A DNA stretch of 48,768 nt from Amphimedon queenslandica (GCF_000090795.2 NW_003546451.1:1-48768); one strand, 5' to 3'; shown: positions 1 to 12,400, counted from the first letter of the stretch. The notes: generated by a model from the sequence alone, not told the origin. Numbers and translations are program-made.

Positions 1-459
1 CTACTGCCACCAAAATCTATAAATACATTAAATGAACATGCCAATTAAGAGAGAATGGTATGTGTGAAAGAATGATGTTATTTCTAGGTAGGAGTGGGTA
101 TAAGCGGAGGAGTATTGCCAATATCATTTAAGAGGGTGTAATTGAATAATGACAAATGGAATGAACTATCATTGCTATTGAAATAGCTTTTGTTTTGCAT
201 GCATCCTATCCCATGCCCCACCTTTTTCTCTTGTTACATAACAACAACAACATTAATGTAATAGATAATATCAATTATAAACTATGAATATTCCGTTGTA
301 AAAGCTAACATTTCCACAATGATTAACATCACTTTTAACATGTTGCGACTTTGTGTTGCATATCAAAGTAAATAGTTACATCACTTTTACTCAATGTGAA
401 AATAAGATTATAGTAATAACATTATCAAATCACACATAAATTATGTTGCATTTACTCAC
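1..459 (-). other. Intron of the SRCR gene
   Basis: Sequence downstream (minus-strand sense) of the donor at 459-458. AT-rich; no further SRCR half-module exon was recognised before the window edge. Confidence 0.5.
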
Positions 460-2342
460 CTGGGAATTTTACAGTGCACTCTACATTATAATCCAATGAT
501 CCATTATAGCAAGCTGGGTTAGAAGTGACCCCCCCATCAGTGCAATTGGTCGGACCATCTTGAGTGGAGGTACAGCTGATGTTCGACAAGTAAAGAGCTC
601 CAGTGGGCAAACGATATCCTGAAGATGGTATTTTTTTACCATCTGAGAGGAAACAAGTTGAGAAGGTTTGAAACGAAAAACGGTGAAAGGATCAATATCA
701 TCAAAGAAAATCAAAGCTTACATATGTATCCTAAAGAGTTACAAAACAACTGAGCTGCTTCTTCATCAATGCTACCATCATCACAAAAGCCAAACAAAAT
801 TCCATCCTGACACACAGCAAAAGTGCCATTTATTGTTTCAGTTCCATTAACAATCACTGACTGATTGTTGTATAGACTAATTTCAGGGCCATTACAAACA
901 CCAGCTGAGATTTGATAAATAAGGAAAGATAAAATGGAGGAATTTAAAAGAAAGAGGAGGAGACAAAAGATTAAGAAGAGAAGAAAGAACAAGAAAGGTT
1001 AGGGAGTGAAAGAGAAAGAGAGAGCATAAGTAAGAAAATCCCAATAAAATATTATTCCATTTACCATTAAGAATGTAACAATAATATTTAAATGTTTAAT
1101 GAAATTTATGTTCTATTTATTTACTTACTTGAAAATCTTCCAGAACACTTTACATTATAATCTAATGATCCATTATAGCAAGCTGGGTTAGAAGTAGGCT
1201 GGCCTTCAGTGCAATTGCTTGAGCCATCTTGAGTGGTGGTACAACTGATATCTGACAAGTAAACAGCTCCAGTAGGCAAGCTATATCCTGAAGATGCAAC
1301 CTTTTCACCATCTGAAAGCAAAAATGGAAGCATAGAAGTGTTAGTGGGGAATAAAAATAAATGATGAAAGGAAATAGAGGAGATTATAAGAGAAAACCAA
1401 AAATTTTGCTTACATAAGTATCCTAAAGCATTACAAAACTGCTGGGCTGCTTCATTGTCAATGCTACCATCATCACAAAAACCAATTAATGATCCTTCAT
1501 AGCAATACGCCACAGTACCACTTATTCCTTCAAATCCATTAACAATCATTGTCTGATTGTTGTATAGACTAATTTCAGGACCATCACAAAGAGCTATTGG
1601 GATTCGCATGAAAGAGGGAGAGAGAAAAATATCAAAGGAAGAGAGAAAAAAGAGGATAAAAGAAAAAGAAGAGAATGGGAAGTAGTAGAAATGATAAAGG
1701 ATGTGTCAATAAAAATTCTATTTCATTTTTGGATCAAGAATGTCTTTACATGTTATCAAGAGTAAATAATACCTATCAACTAACTAACTAATAATTATTA
1801 ACTAACATTTCAAACAAGTAAAGTTTAGGTATCCATTGGCACAAAGGGATTCAGAATATGATGGATCAGAGCAGCTATACTGAGGGTCACAGGATATACC
1901 AGTGACAGTATAACTGATATCATTCTCGTTGAGTGGAGCTAGAGTAACATTAGGAGGAGTACCAACATATCCAGCTATAGAAAGAAAGGAGGGTATAGTA
2001 ATAATGAAATTAACAATGTCCACTTAATTTATAAGATTTATATATTTAGCCATTACTTCTTAATATTAATCATAACTAACCAGAGGTATTAAATGGAGAG
2101 CACAGTATTGCAGGACCCAATGCTCCAAGTGACACTTCACTACAGATTGGAGCAAAAGTCCCATTGATACATACAGTAGGATATCCAGTTACATAACCAG
2201 ACGTTACAATAGTACTATTGAATTGAATTTGCCCAGGGAAACATCCAGGATAATCAAACTGAGCATTGGTTGACTGTATACTGGCTAGCAGTAGCACTAC
2301 CAGTACTAACAGTAAATGTGTAACTCTCATCGTGTGCATGAG
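460..2342 (-). CDS. Secreted SRCR-repeat protein, 5' part (continues past left edge)
   Basis: Six coding exons are visible: 2342-2081 (ATG at 2339), 1974-1807, 1593-1414, 1311-1129, 904-722 and 642-460; the last ends in a good donor, so the gene continues beyond base 1. Every intron is phase 1. The first exon encodes a signal peptide (hydrophobic stretch around residues 5-20, ending STNA). After it come SRCR-like modules, each split over two exons: the first half has the FCDDG...A..FCN.LGY pattern, the second the SDISC...NC...ACYNGSLDYNV.C pattern. Modules 2 and 3 are close copies; module 1 is more divergent. Many N-glycosylation sequons (NGT, NCT, NGS) fit an extracellular protein. Sponges are known for large SRCR families with receptor or aggregation roles; the specific function here is unknown. 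A pyrimidine-rich acceptor ends three bases before the ATG, so a 5' non-coding exon lies upstream. Confidence 0.8.
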
Positions 2343-2753
2343 CTTAAAGAAGGAGAGAAAGAAAAAAAGATAGCGTCATGTGCTGCACGTGCATATAATA
2401 AATAAAAAATACAAAGTGCCATTTACATAAAATCAACAGTGCAAGATATTCAAGGCTATGCATGTATAGAAAATATCAGAGTAATGTACACATGTGTGTG
2501 TCTTTCAGTTTAAAATACCTTATGAGCTGCTCAACACTTGAAAGTAAACTACAAGAGTAAGAAGAGAGGAGAGGGAAAGGGATAGCAAAGAGAGAGGAAC
2601 AAGAAAGTAAAGAGAGAGAAACTAAAAATATGATAGGCTATTTTTATTTAATTAAAATAGTTAATGCAATTAGATGTAACATATTGAAAATGAAGTAGCA
2701 AATAACTTTATGAACTTATACATAAAACAGATCTCGTCTATTGGCTTGCGACC

Positions 2754-2866
2754 AGAAGTGCTGTACAAACCAATGGCACATGCATCAATAACACAAGAGT
2801 TGAACTTTGGTCAACTTATGTGCTAACTCGCAGCATTTGTACAGCACTTCCGGTGCTCTTCCTGTC
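2754..2866. repeat. Imperfect inverted repeat (MITE-like)
   Basis: Left arm GAAGTGCTGTACAAA (about 2756) and right arm TTTGTACAGCACTTC (about 2836) are reverse complements about 80 bp apart. A related GTGACAGGAAGTGCTGTA segment recurs near 38870, so this looks like a small dispersed element. Confidence 0.45.
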
Positions 2867-4351
2867 ACAACGCATGATATTGTGTACTAGGCCTTATAAT
2901 GGCAAGAGTGAGAGAGAGGCAAAGAATGAGAAGTACATAGACATTTGTCACATTTTTAATAATAGATACTACTCACTACTATACAAGTTTCCTAATTAAA
3001 TTGGAATTGTACTATACTAACAAAAGGCATGTGACACACCAGCAAATAATCCTCATTAACATATCACTCCTACTTCTCTCCTTCTTTACTTGAATGTACT
3101 TAGGGTGAGCGGGGTGTCTGAGAATGCACTACTGAAATAACCATATCACAAGGTTACAAAGCCACAAAAATGAGGGACTTTACCAATAGATTTCATTAGG
3201 CAAACCCACAACTCTAAGTTACCATGGCTTCTATTTACATTATCATATACCAGGTGAGCTAATGGATAGATGGTTTGTCAAAGATCACTAGATCATGTAA
3301 TAGATCTTCATGATACATGTCACTTTTGACCATTAAACTTTTACTTAAATAAGCTGATTTGTGATTATAGACTGAATTGAGACTGGCTGCTTTTACTCCT
3401 ATTCATGCAGAAACAGTAAGACTTATACAATTAACATCCATTCTTTTCCTATACAGTGTAAATCTGCAAAACTACAAGTACCATTTGCACTATATACAGC
3501 AAAGGAATTTAAAGCTTGTTTAAATACACAAATCTAAACAATGGTTACAGGCAAGCCACATGACTCAAAGAAATATTTCTTGCTGGAATTAAAAATATTA
3601 TGCAAGTAGTTTTGCCAAATTAAATGTACAAATGTATACATAATTATGACAATAGTACTGCAATATATGTATCAAATTTCAACAAACAGATCAGTTATAT
3701 GATTACTACGACTATGAGGCGCTATAGTGTGATTCTTTTACATTTGTCAAGTTATTATTAAAGATGCAATGTAGTATAAAAATTTGGATATTAAATAATA
3801 AACTGTTTAAGTGCATGAATCACACAAAATGCTTGCTCCTGCAGACCTACAATTTTTACCATACATTTGCAGTAGTACTACTGAACTCTTAGCACTTTCA
3901 ATTGCCCACAAATGCAATGCTCTTAAGAAGCACGATATTTTTGGTATTGGACAGTTCAGTTAAATCAAACTGTACACAAACAGGTATACAAAAGAGGAAT
4001 CATGCATGAGGTACAGTGAAGAATGTCATATGTTTACCATGTATATAATGACATTTTTGCTCTATTGACATTATAATACAAATTATATGTATAACAGATA
4101 AGCTCGTGGATTTTTAATCATCTCAATTTAGGCCCTAAATGGATCTATCGTGCATGTAATGGGCTCGTTACAAAATTCATTAAGGAAACGAGGCGGACTG
4201 CACTCATACACGTGAACTTACACTCCTAGCTTCTTTGTCTTTAGCCGAATGCAATCTCCTGAATCTCTGACAGACCACAAATTCAGAGGACGAGAGCTCT
4301 CCTACTCACAAGTGGAGGGAGAGAAAGAGAGCGGGATAACTATGCACGTAC

Positions 4352-4440
4352 CTGATTTAAAAGGCCGCGGCTGAGGGCGGGGCTGGCAAATTGAGCGCCC
4401 ACATACATTATCCAGCACCAAAATAATATCAGAATCAGGG
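4352..4440 (-). promoter_or_regulatory. Possible promoter / 5' non-coding exon of the SRCR gene
   Basis: A short GC-rich island (GGCCGCGG, GGGCGGGG) stands out in very AT-rich DNA. On the minus strand it ends in a strong donor, AAATCAG|GTACGTG, with the G of GT at 4351. The SRCR coding exon starts right after a strong acceptor at 2344-2343, so a 2-kb first intron joining the two is the simplest reading. A short in-frame ATG stretch exists in the island but I do not claim it is coding. Confidence 0.3.
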
Positions 4441-5334
4441 TCTCTGTTTGTCATATTAATGATGCTTTGAAAGTAAAAATTATTTAATTATTATCAGAAA
4501 TCCTAAATGGATATTGAATGTTTGTAGTAGATAAACTTAAGAGCAGAAAAATTATTGTTTATTTTCAGCTATAGCTCAGAGTAAATAAAAGGCTGCATTC
4601 TGCCAACTAATGGAGTCAATATCAAGTAATGCGTGCCTGTATTGTAATGGTTTCTATTCACTTAAAGTAATGGATTAAGAGTAAAACAATGAATGATCTG
4701 AAATTAATATTATTTCATTAAAATTACAACCAGCTTGTATCCTCAGGTTACAACAACATTATCTTATGCATCAAAGAAATGAAGGAAGCTAGTGCTACTT
4801 TATATGCATTACCACCCAACAAGGCAATTGTGGTTCTAAATTTATCATTATATTTATCATATAATTATATTCGTAACAAAGACTCATCCTCTTACTGTAC
4901 TGCTATACTATGAACAAAACCAGTACTCACACTTAGAGTAACATGATACTGTTAGTAACTAATAAGAAACACATGACACGCACATGAACATCAATTTGCT
5001 CTAAAAATTCTCTAAAATGTCGTTTGTACACAATAAGCATAGCATGCAAATTCCTAGCAAAATCAATGTCAGCCACACAAGTATAAACATGATAGTACAC
5101 GTCACAATTACTGGCAATAATGCATGCAGGAAATGACATACATCAACTTATGTTAGTCTAAATTATAAGTGCAAGCTCAAATGTAAAGTTTGGGAACAAT
5201 TAAGGAATGAAAATGTATTATTAGCAGGTAAAAATTTGTCATTATTGGATTACTAAAACTAACAAATAAATGTATCCGTATTGCAAGTGGCAATACTGAC
5301 ACGTACACAACATGACTTTGGCCTGATTATTGAG

Positions 5335-5640
5335 ACTACATAAGAATTCACATAACATTCAATTTTGATTGGAATCAGCTCAAACTTTCTACAGTAACAC
5401 AACATAAGTAGATACATAATATGCATCAGGAAAAATTAAAAATTGAGAATTCTCTTTTTAATTTTTTTTGGTGAAATTTGATCAAAAGACCCTGTACTAT
5501 AGTACAGGGACTTTTACCTGATTTTGGAGCAACTTAAAAATTCACATAGCATCCAATCTTGATTGGAATCAACTCAAACTTTTTACACAATACGAGAACA
5601 TGTGTATATGTATTAGGAAAAATTATAACAATGAAGAATT
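5335..5640. repeat. Degenerate interspersed repeat with a 20-bp palindrome
   Basis: Two related copies of a segment reading TTGATTGGAATCAGCTCAAAC... (about 5369 and 5561) flank a perfect 20-bp palindrome centred on TATA at 5490-5509 (CCCTGTACTA and its complement). The half-site CCCTGTACTATAG is also the core of the 177-bp repeats elsewhere in the window. Related copies lie near 25410 and 33000-33330. Confidence 0.5.
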
Positions 5641-5975
5641 TGATAAACTTATTGATGAACCTAGAAGCTATCAAACTTATAATGGACAATGCAATGGAGC
5701 ATTGCCAATGGTAATAACTTGTATTCATTCCAATGACAACTGACACTAACACCAACTACTCTGTGCTCACATAGTCAATGAGTAGTTGAGTACACCAACT
5801 GGATTAACAATGAACGATGAATGTAAATAATTCCTTTTGTCAAAAATAATTTTTAGTTAATAGTTTTTGCAATAAAAATTTTCACTACATTAAAAATATT
5901 TATATGACTCAATGCACATAAAAATACATACTAATTAATAAATCAAATAAATATTGAATTTAAAAAGCTAACAAA

Positions 5976-6758
5976 CTATATTATCTGTTTTCCTTGTGCA
6001 ATAGCTGAAAAAACAGGAATAAGAGCATTCCTAATAGCATCAGAAAACTTAGTTTCATGTGAATAAGTGGTCCCCCTGGCTGATAACTGCTGGAAGGCAA
6101 GAGCTTGCTGCAGCATAGCATCAGGTATTTTACCAACAAACTGGGCCAGTGTTGGTTTAGGCAAACCATTACAAGGGCTACCACATTGATGGATGAGAAA
6201 AAACATTGCCATTCCTTCAATCCCAGTATCAGTCACTCCGTATTCCTTTTTAACAGAGATCATAGCAGGATCTGTTAATCTATAACAGTTTCCATTCTTC
6301 ACTCCTTGTATATCAGTAACCATTTCTTCTCCTTTGCTTTTCACCCAGCTCCAGTGCATGAATGCTGTCAATATGGAGTCTACTCCTCTAGCTTCTGATG
6401 ACACATACCCATAATTGTTACACCATTTTATATAATTCCCTTCGAGATAATCTTCATTTACTGTGTACTCATCAAGCTTGACTTTAGTACTAGAGCCAAC
6501 CTTTGTCACTATACCAGTTTCGCATTCAGTAAATTCCAATCCTCTTCCAAATCCTGAGGTATATTCTTGAGCTTTAGTGTAAATCTTCACTGTAGAATCC
6601 CAACCTTTTGGCTCCCAAACATAGTTGTCTTTGAATTTCTTTACAACACAACTTTGTCCACATTTAGTAGGATGTTTGGTATAGTGCCCCTTAAAAGCAT
6701 ATCTGAATCTTCCTTGAGCAAATGGCTCTGACTCAAAAGTTGTCTCCCATGTAGACAT
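5976..6758 (-). CDS. Stand-alone alpha-kinase, copy A
   Basis: Single exon, 260 residues, counted from the ATG whose product begins MSTW, because this matches the start of copy B; an in-frame upstream ATG would add eight residues. Alpha-kinase (MHCK/eEF2K/TRPM6-7 family) features are clear: VVKKF with the ATP-binding lysine near residue 40, the catalytic DIQG at 149-152, LTDP with Asp163, a glycine-rich GVTDTGIEG loop, and a zinc-binding H190-x-C192-x3-C196. The protein is only the catalytic domain: no WD40, channel or eEF2K-type repeats. It presumably phosphorylates Ser/Thr in helical protein segments like its relatives; the substrate is unknown. It lies head-to-tail with copy B. Confidence 0.85.
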   Translation of the reverse strand: MSTWETTFESEPFAQGRFRYAFKGHYTKHPTKCGQSCVVKKFKDNYVWEPKGWDSTVKIYTKAQEYTSGFGRGLEFTECETGIVTKVGSSTKVKLDEYTVNEDYLEGNYIKWCNNYGYVSSEARGVDSILTAFMHWSWVKSKGEEMVTDIQGVKNGNCYRLTDPAMISVKKEYGVTDTGIEGMAMFFLIHQCGSPCNGLPKPTLAQFVGKIPDAMLQQALAFQQLSARGTTYSHETKFSDAIRNALIPVFSAIAQGKQII

Positions 6759-6772
6759 TCTTTCTGCAGCCA

Positions 6773-6962
6773 ACAATATCAATGGAAAGCTGATTCCTTA
6801 TAACTGTATGTCAGTCAGAGAAAGTACAAGGGGCTATCCCCTTCCTGAAATACGTATGTAGAGCCAGTTCAAAAATTGTAACAGCTTTGAAAAGTCAATG
6901 ATACCAATTCAAAATTTGTGTGGGTAGTTTTGATAGTATCACTCCCCTACTACATTATTATA
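6773..6962. repeat. Duplicated 5' flank of alpha-kinase A
   Basis: About 190 bp upstream of copy A closely match 8040-8230 upstream of copy B (for example GGAAAGCTGATTCCTTATAA in both). The duplication therefore included promoter-proximal DNA, and similarity stops abruptly just 5' of the start codons. Confidence 0.75.
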
Positions 6963-7233
6963 ATGTACATAGTCTAGGTGTATCAGATTAATATTTTTCT
7001 GCTTAACAATACATAGCGTAATTGGGAATTCTGTTCATAGCAAAAAATGATTCACTATCATGCATGCATGCTCTAAGCCCACCGTCCACTATTAAACTTG
7101 TTGAATGTGCCGTTAACTCTACTACTTGAGAAAATTTTTTTCACCAGCTATTAACTTCGCAAAAAATTTTATCTAACACACAGTGCAATACATTCTAAAA
7201 ATGAAAAAATAGTTTATTTTTTACAAACTCTAT

Positions 7234-8007
7234 CTATTTTCCTTGAGCAATAGCTAAAAAGATAGGAGTAATAGCATCCCTAACAGCCTCAGGAAATTTA
7301 CATTCGTTAAAATAAGTAGTTCCCCTTACTGACGAATGCTGAAAATTGAGAGCTCTTTGCAGTATTTCATCAGGTATTCTACCAACAAACTGGCCAAATG
7401 TTGGCTTAGGCAAACCATTACAAGGGCCAACGCAGGAATGAGTAATGAAAAACATTGCCATTGCTTCGATCCCAGTATCAGTTGCTCCATATTCCCTTTT
7501 AACAGAGATCATAGCAGGATCTGTTAATCTATAATGGTTTCCATTCTTCACTCCTTGTATATCAGCAACCATTTCTTCTCCTTTGCTTTTCACCCAGCTC
7601 CAGTGCATGAATGCTGTCAATATGGAGTCTACTCCTCTAGCTTCAACTGACACATACCCATAATTGTTACACCATTTGATGAATTCACCTTCGAGAAAAT
7701 CTTCATTTACTGTGTACTCATCAAGCTTGACTTTAGTACAATCACCAACTTCAGTAACTGTACCAAGTTCATATTCAGTAAATTCCAATCCTCCTCCAAA
7801 TCCTAAGGCATATTCCTGAGCTTTAGAGTAAATCTTCAAGGTGGAGTCCCAACCTTTTCGCTCCCAAATATAGTTGTCTTTGAATTTTTTTACAACAATA
7901 TTTTGTCCACATTTAGTAGGATGCTGGGTATAGTGCCCCTTAAAAGCATATCTGAATCTTCCTTGAGCAAACGGTTCTAGGTCAAAAGATGACTTCCATA
8001 CAGACAT
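7234..8007 (-). CDS. Stand-alone alpha-kinase, copy B
   Basis: Single exon of 257 residues, roughly three-quarters identical by eye to copy A 475 bp downstream. It keeps VVKKF, the catalytic DIQG, LTDPAM, the GATDTGIEA loop and the zinc motif H-S-C-V-G-P-C, so both copies look catalytically intact. Differences cluster in the N-terminal 15 residues, around residues 78-90, and in the C-terminal 50. Pair and flanks indicate a tandem duplication; copy A has a few extra C-terminal residues. No other domain is attached. Confidence 0.85.
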   Translation of the reverse strand: MSVWKSSFDLEPFAQGRFRYAFKGHYTQHPTKCGQNIVVKKFKDNYIWERKGWDSTLKIYSKAQEYALGFGGGLEFTEYELGTVTEVGDCTKVKLDEYTVNEDFLEGEFIKWCNNYGYVSVEARGVDSILTAFMHWSWVKSKGEEMVADIQGVKNGNHYRLTDPAMISVKREYGATDTGIEAMAMFFITHSCVGPCNGLPKPTFGQFVGRIPDEILQRALNFQHSSVRGTTYFNECKFPEAVRDAITPIFLAIAQGK

Positions 8008-8039
8008 ACTAGTAGTTTACTAAATTATTCTTTTTGTAA

Positions 8040-8230
8040 CAATATCAATGGAAAGCTGATTCCTTATAACTGTATGTCAGTCAGAGAAAGTACAAGGGTT
8101 ATCCCCTTTCTGAAATTTCCACTGTATGTGAAACCATTTCAAAAACTTTAACAGCTTTGAAAAGTCAATAACACCAATTCAAACTTGTGTGGGTAGTTTT
8201 GATTGTGTCACTCCACTACTACATTGTAGT
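8040..8230. repeat. Duplicated 5' flank of alpha-kinase B
   Basis: Partner of 6773-6962. Copy B has about 30 extra bases between the end of similarity and its ATG. Confidence 0.75.
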
Positions 8231-8439
8231 GTTTGGAGCATTAGTATGCCTACATGATAGTGATATCAGCCTGAAAGACCTCACTCATGCTAATTGCAGT
8301 GAAGCCAAAAATTAATAATTTTTCTCCAGCTATTTTGGTATTGTGACTATGCATTTTAGTAAAATTTGATCACTGATAATTTTAGCTCAAAACAGTAAAA
8401 GTTACCATATCTCAACAAAGCAGAACTAGCTCAATTGTA

Positions 8440-8965
8440 TCGCCCAATAAATATTTATGATAAGTATGACATGTCATATAACTTAATTTTAGTATTATTC
8501 AAATTAGTTTTTCTATTCTAAATTATTCCAATTTTAATGTAAATCAAAAATAAATTATTAAACTTATAAGTCTAATAATTATTATCTAGCATTAAAATTA
8601 AATTTTAAAAATATTTCTTATATTTAATTTTAATAATAAAAATAAATTAATTTTATTAATTTTAATTAATATTTTCTCTAAAAATTTGTACAAATTTTCT
8701 TAAAAATTAATTTCCCAGCAAATTTCCCGAAAAAATAATTTTTTTCAATTTTTTTAGTAATTTTTTTTGGCAAATTTCCAGGGAAAAATTAATTTTTATT
8801 TCACCAAAAAATTTTCAGGAGAAAATTAATTTCCCGCAAATTTTCCGGGAAAAATTAATTTTTGTTTTACCAGCAGATTTCCAGAGAGAAAAAACTAATC
8901 CTCCAGGTAAAATTAATTTCCCGGCAAATTTCCCAGGAAAATTATTTTTTGTTAATTTTTTCGCC
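8440..8965. repeat. AT-rich region with degenerate AATTTCCCGG/AAAATTAATTT repeats
   Basis: Extremely AT-rich DNA passes into tandem degenerate units of about 55-70 bp built from AAAATTAATTTCCCGGCAAATTTCC-like blocks, including CCCGGGAAAA-type palindromic cores. It separates the alpha-kinase pair from the NF1 promoter. The ORF across it is repeat-derived. Confidence 0.6.
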
Positions 8966-9421
8966 CATAGGCGGACTAGGTTAATTATATAAAGGCGTGG
9001 TCTCATTATTAATTAAGTTTTAATTAATAGAGAAGGGCGGGACTTCCTCCTAACCGTACAGTGCAGTGAAGCAGAAGAGCGATCATACAGAAAAAGTGCT
9101 TCATTACATGTGACTGGTAGACTTTCTAAGGACCAAGAGAGGGAAAGAAGCACCGCAAGGGAACCTTTCCACCTCTCTCTTCATTGAGATTCTGTGCCTC
9201 TTAGCTTCGCGGTCACTAGCCATTCAATTTTTGACACTGTTTTATTATCATATTGTGGTCTGAAAGGCTGATAACCATCTCCCTGACCCTCTCCTTTCTG
9301 TGTCTTCGTGTGTATTGCTGCTATCTCAGTTTCTCCCCCCTCTCTCTTTCTCTCTCTGGATCTCTTCTCTCTCTTTGGCAGTGGAATAAAGTTTAAGTTC
9401 CTGTGATATTATCATAATAAG
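8966..9421 (+). promoter_or_regulatory. Promoter / 5'UTR region of NF1
   Basis: The 450 bp before the NF1 ATG are clearly less AT-rich than the repeats to the left and contain CT tracts (9330-9380). No TATA box is evident. Extent is inferred from position only. Confidence 0.4.
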
Positions 9422-12400
9422 ATGGCTACTCCTTCAGTTTGGGTTGATGCTGTTGTCAATAAAGCTGCTCATCTTGTAAGTAACCTTTGCCTCTCTCCTC
9501 TTCTTTTTTGTACTTTTAATTAATTGAGGGGGTGTACATGTACAATAGGGTTACATATACATGTAGGCATTCTATTTTTTGCATTATTTGTGTTGGTCTC
9601 ATTATTTTTAATGAGTCGGTATGCCATTAGTGTATACATGTATGCAAGTGTTTAATCATTCATCTTATTCACTTAACAGTCTTTAACTATCGGTTGTTTA
9701 CAACTGTTAATTGGGTCTCCCTCTTTCTCTCTCTATCTCTCTCCCTCCCTCTCTCTCCCTCCCTCTCCCTCTCTCTCCCTCCCTCTCTCCCTCCCTCTCT
9801 CTCTCCCTCCCTCCCTCTCTCTCTCTCCCTCCCTCTCTCTCTCCCCCTCTCTCTCCCTCCCTCTCCCTTTCTCTCTCTCTCTCTTTCTTTCTCCAGCTCC
9901 CCCATCTTCCTAATCCCCTGGGCTCCTCCACTGATGAGTTATTAAAGGAGTCCATTACTTCAATACTAGACCTCAGTCAGTACCAGTTTGCAGCTGTCAT
10001 AAGTGGTTTGTCTAGTTTACTGGAAACCCTTAACAAGGTCCACAGATACAGCATTAATATGTACATGTACATCTAATATAAATTGTTTCTTTATTTATAT
10101 GTTGTTTTATGTAAGTATAAGGTTGTAGTACTTGTAGTACAGTATAGCTTGCCTTTACCACTGCCACCTGGTCATTCCCTGGTTTCCCTTCAATTTCTTC
10201 ATCACGTGGTATATACTGACTTCCTTTTTTCAAAGGACAGCTGCATCTCTCTTTCTCCCTTATCTCTTCTCTCTCTCTCTCTTCATAAAGCAAATATCCC
10301 TACTGATACGTGTATAAAGCAACAGTTTATAATCTGGATGTTTATTTTTAATTGTTAATGATTATATTTTTATAAAGACTATTTTATTTAATTTGCTTAT
10401 GTTACCCTACATAAATTGCTCTATGTACACAACTGTGTGTATATATATGTATACATGTCCATTATATGTGTGTCATTAGCTTATGTATGCATAATTACAT
10501 GTACATGTATGTGTGTATGTGACACATTCTTGTGGTATAATGCATTTGGCAATATTATAAGAGAGGGGGGTGGTTGGGGGGTTGGGGTGACAGAGAGAGA
10601 GAGAGAGAGTGAGGTTTGTCTGTTTGTATATGTGTGGGTGATCCAAACTAAACTGTTATACAAAACATTGTTTGCTTATGAAAATTGACAGTATTTGATG
10701 AGTATATAACACTTTCATATTATAATATAGTACAAAGTGTCCGGCATAGAAGGAAAGGGAGGGAGAATGAGAGAGGAGAGATGGCTCTGTAAAAATATAA
10801 TTTAAGACAAAAGCAAACTAGGAAGTAGGTTGTTGGCCAGCTGGAGGACTATTAGGAGAATAGGAAGCAAGCACAGAGTGAAATCCAACTCTTCTATATG
10901 ATAATGGCTTTTTTACATACACTGTACATAATTTATACTTAAACCAACTTTACATTATATATACTGCATGTACATGTATATTGCATCTTTTCATTGATTT
11001 TAAGCCTTTGGGTAAATATGTATTGTACACATGTACAGCCATTAGCTGGTAGGGAAATATTGTGATTTTGAAAGGAAATGAGATTGCTATTAAGGTGGAT
11101 GAGGTTATCTGGCAGGATTTGTTGATGTGTGTGTGTCTTGGGTTGTTTGTATGGACTCTGTTGCAACATTTTCTTATAATTTTATCAATTTCTCTTCCTC
11201 TCTCTATCTCACTTTATCTTTTCCTCTCTGACTATAACTATACTCTCTCTATCTCTTTTATTTAATTTTTTTAATATTAGGAGTATCCTCCTACAGTAGC
11301 TGATCCTGCTGTGGTCCAGTCTTACTGTATTGTCCTGGACTGCTTGGCTTCATGCTTATCCCAAGTAACCATTACCACAATCATCACATCCACCTGTTTT
11401 CTGTCTCTCTCCCTCCCTTCCTCCCTCCCTCCCTCCCTCCCTCCCTCCCTCCCTCCCTCCCTCCCTCCCTCCCTCCCTCTCTCTCTCTCTCTCTCTCTCT
11501 TTCCTGTAGAGAGGTACAATCTCTTTTGAAGATGGTGACTTGCCCTCACTCCAGCATTTCTTCCAGAGGATCACACAAGTTAGTTTAAGATCAAGAAATA
11601 CATTACAGCATAACTATTGCTTCATGTACTTACATGTACTTGCATGTATCATAATGTAAGCTGTTAAGATTTCCTTGTATCTCTAGCTCCTGCTTGTATT
11701 GGGCATACACTGGTCTGTATATTTATTAGTTGTAAGTATGAGCTACTTATCACTGGAGTCTACTACACATAATGACACAATAAGATAAATAAAATGGAGC
11801 TTATGTGTACAGTACATATACATGTACTAAATTATAATTATATATTTGTATACATGTACATGTACATTTACATTTATTTTACAGATAAGCTGGCAATTGT
11901 TATTATTAAGTCCGTGGTTTTTTGGAGCCATTTCTGTTTTTATTTTGAGAATAAAAGTTAATCATTGTTATTTTTGTTTTAAACTTTTCTTATTTCAATA
12001 TCATTATGTCTTTTTCTATCTTTCCACTCCCCGCCTCTCTCTCTCTCCCTTTCTCCCCCCGCTCATAGCTGTGTCTATTATCAGGCCCAGAGACAGAGAA
12101 GATATCTTTATCAGCCTGCTCTGTTCTTTATCAATTGAGCGGCCTCCATTTTCACAGCATCTTTAATAAGATTATACTGAGGTGAGTCAAACAATACACA
12201 CACAATGCTTGTTTGTCCCTATTATCCTGACAGCCAGTGATGAAGTAATAATGACGTAATACTGTAATACAGTGACTGCTTGAGCTTCCTAGAATAGGCT
12301 ATACACATGTACATGTACATGTATGTGTCAAACTACTCCCTGTTAACATATTGTTGTTATTCATTCAACTTGTTTGCCTGATAGTATCTTTATTTTTCAC

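Larger units (their letters stand above)
2343..5975. other. Intergenic / 5'-intron region without recognisable coding exons
   Basis: AT-rich DNA. It holds the GC island at 4352-4440, an inverted repeat at 2754-2866, and degenerate interspersed repeats at 5335-5640. Short ORFs here have no family resemblance and no splice context. Confidence 0.5.

Noticed and set aside
2754..2866. Possible RNA hairpin gene (microRNA-like)
   Set aside because: The arms are too far apart, and a similar segment elsewhere suggests a repeat rather than a conserved RNA; no tRNA or rRNA motifs were seen in the window.
4352..4440. Short coding exon beginning MYVGAQF in the GC island
   Set aside because: Its frame has no continuation matching the SRCR exon, whose own signal peptide starts at 2339; a non-coding leader is more likely.
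6759..6782. Upstream ATG adding eight residues to alpha-kinase A
   Set aside because: The extension is absent from copy B, and similarity of the proteins starts at MSTW/MSVW.
9687..9955. Overlapping ORFs of Ser/Leu/Pro or Arg/Glu repeats (also at 11311-11588, 23248-23500, 32142-32423, 34898-35273)
   Set aside because: They are translations of CT/GA microsatellites on both strands and lie in introns next to acceptors.
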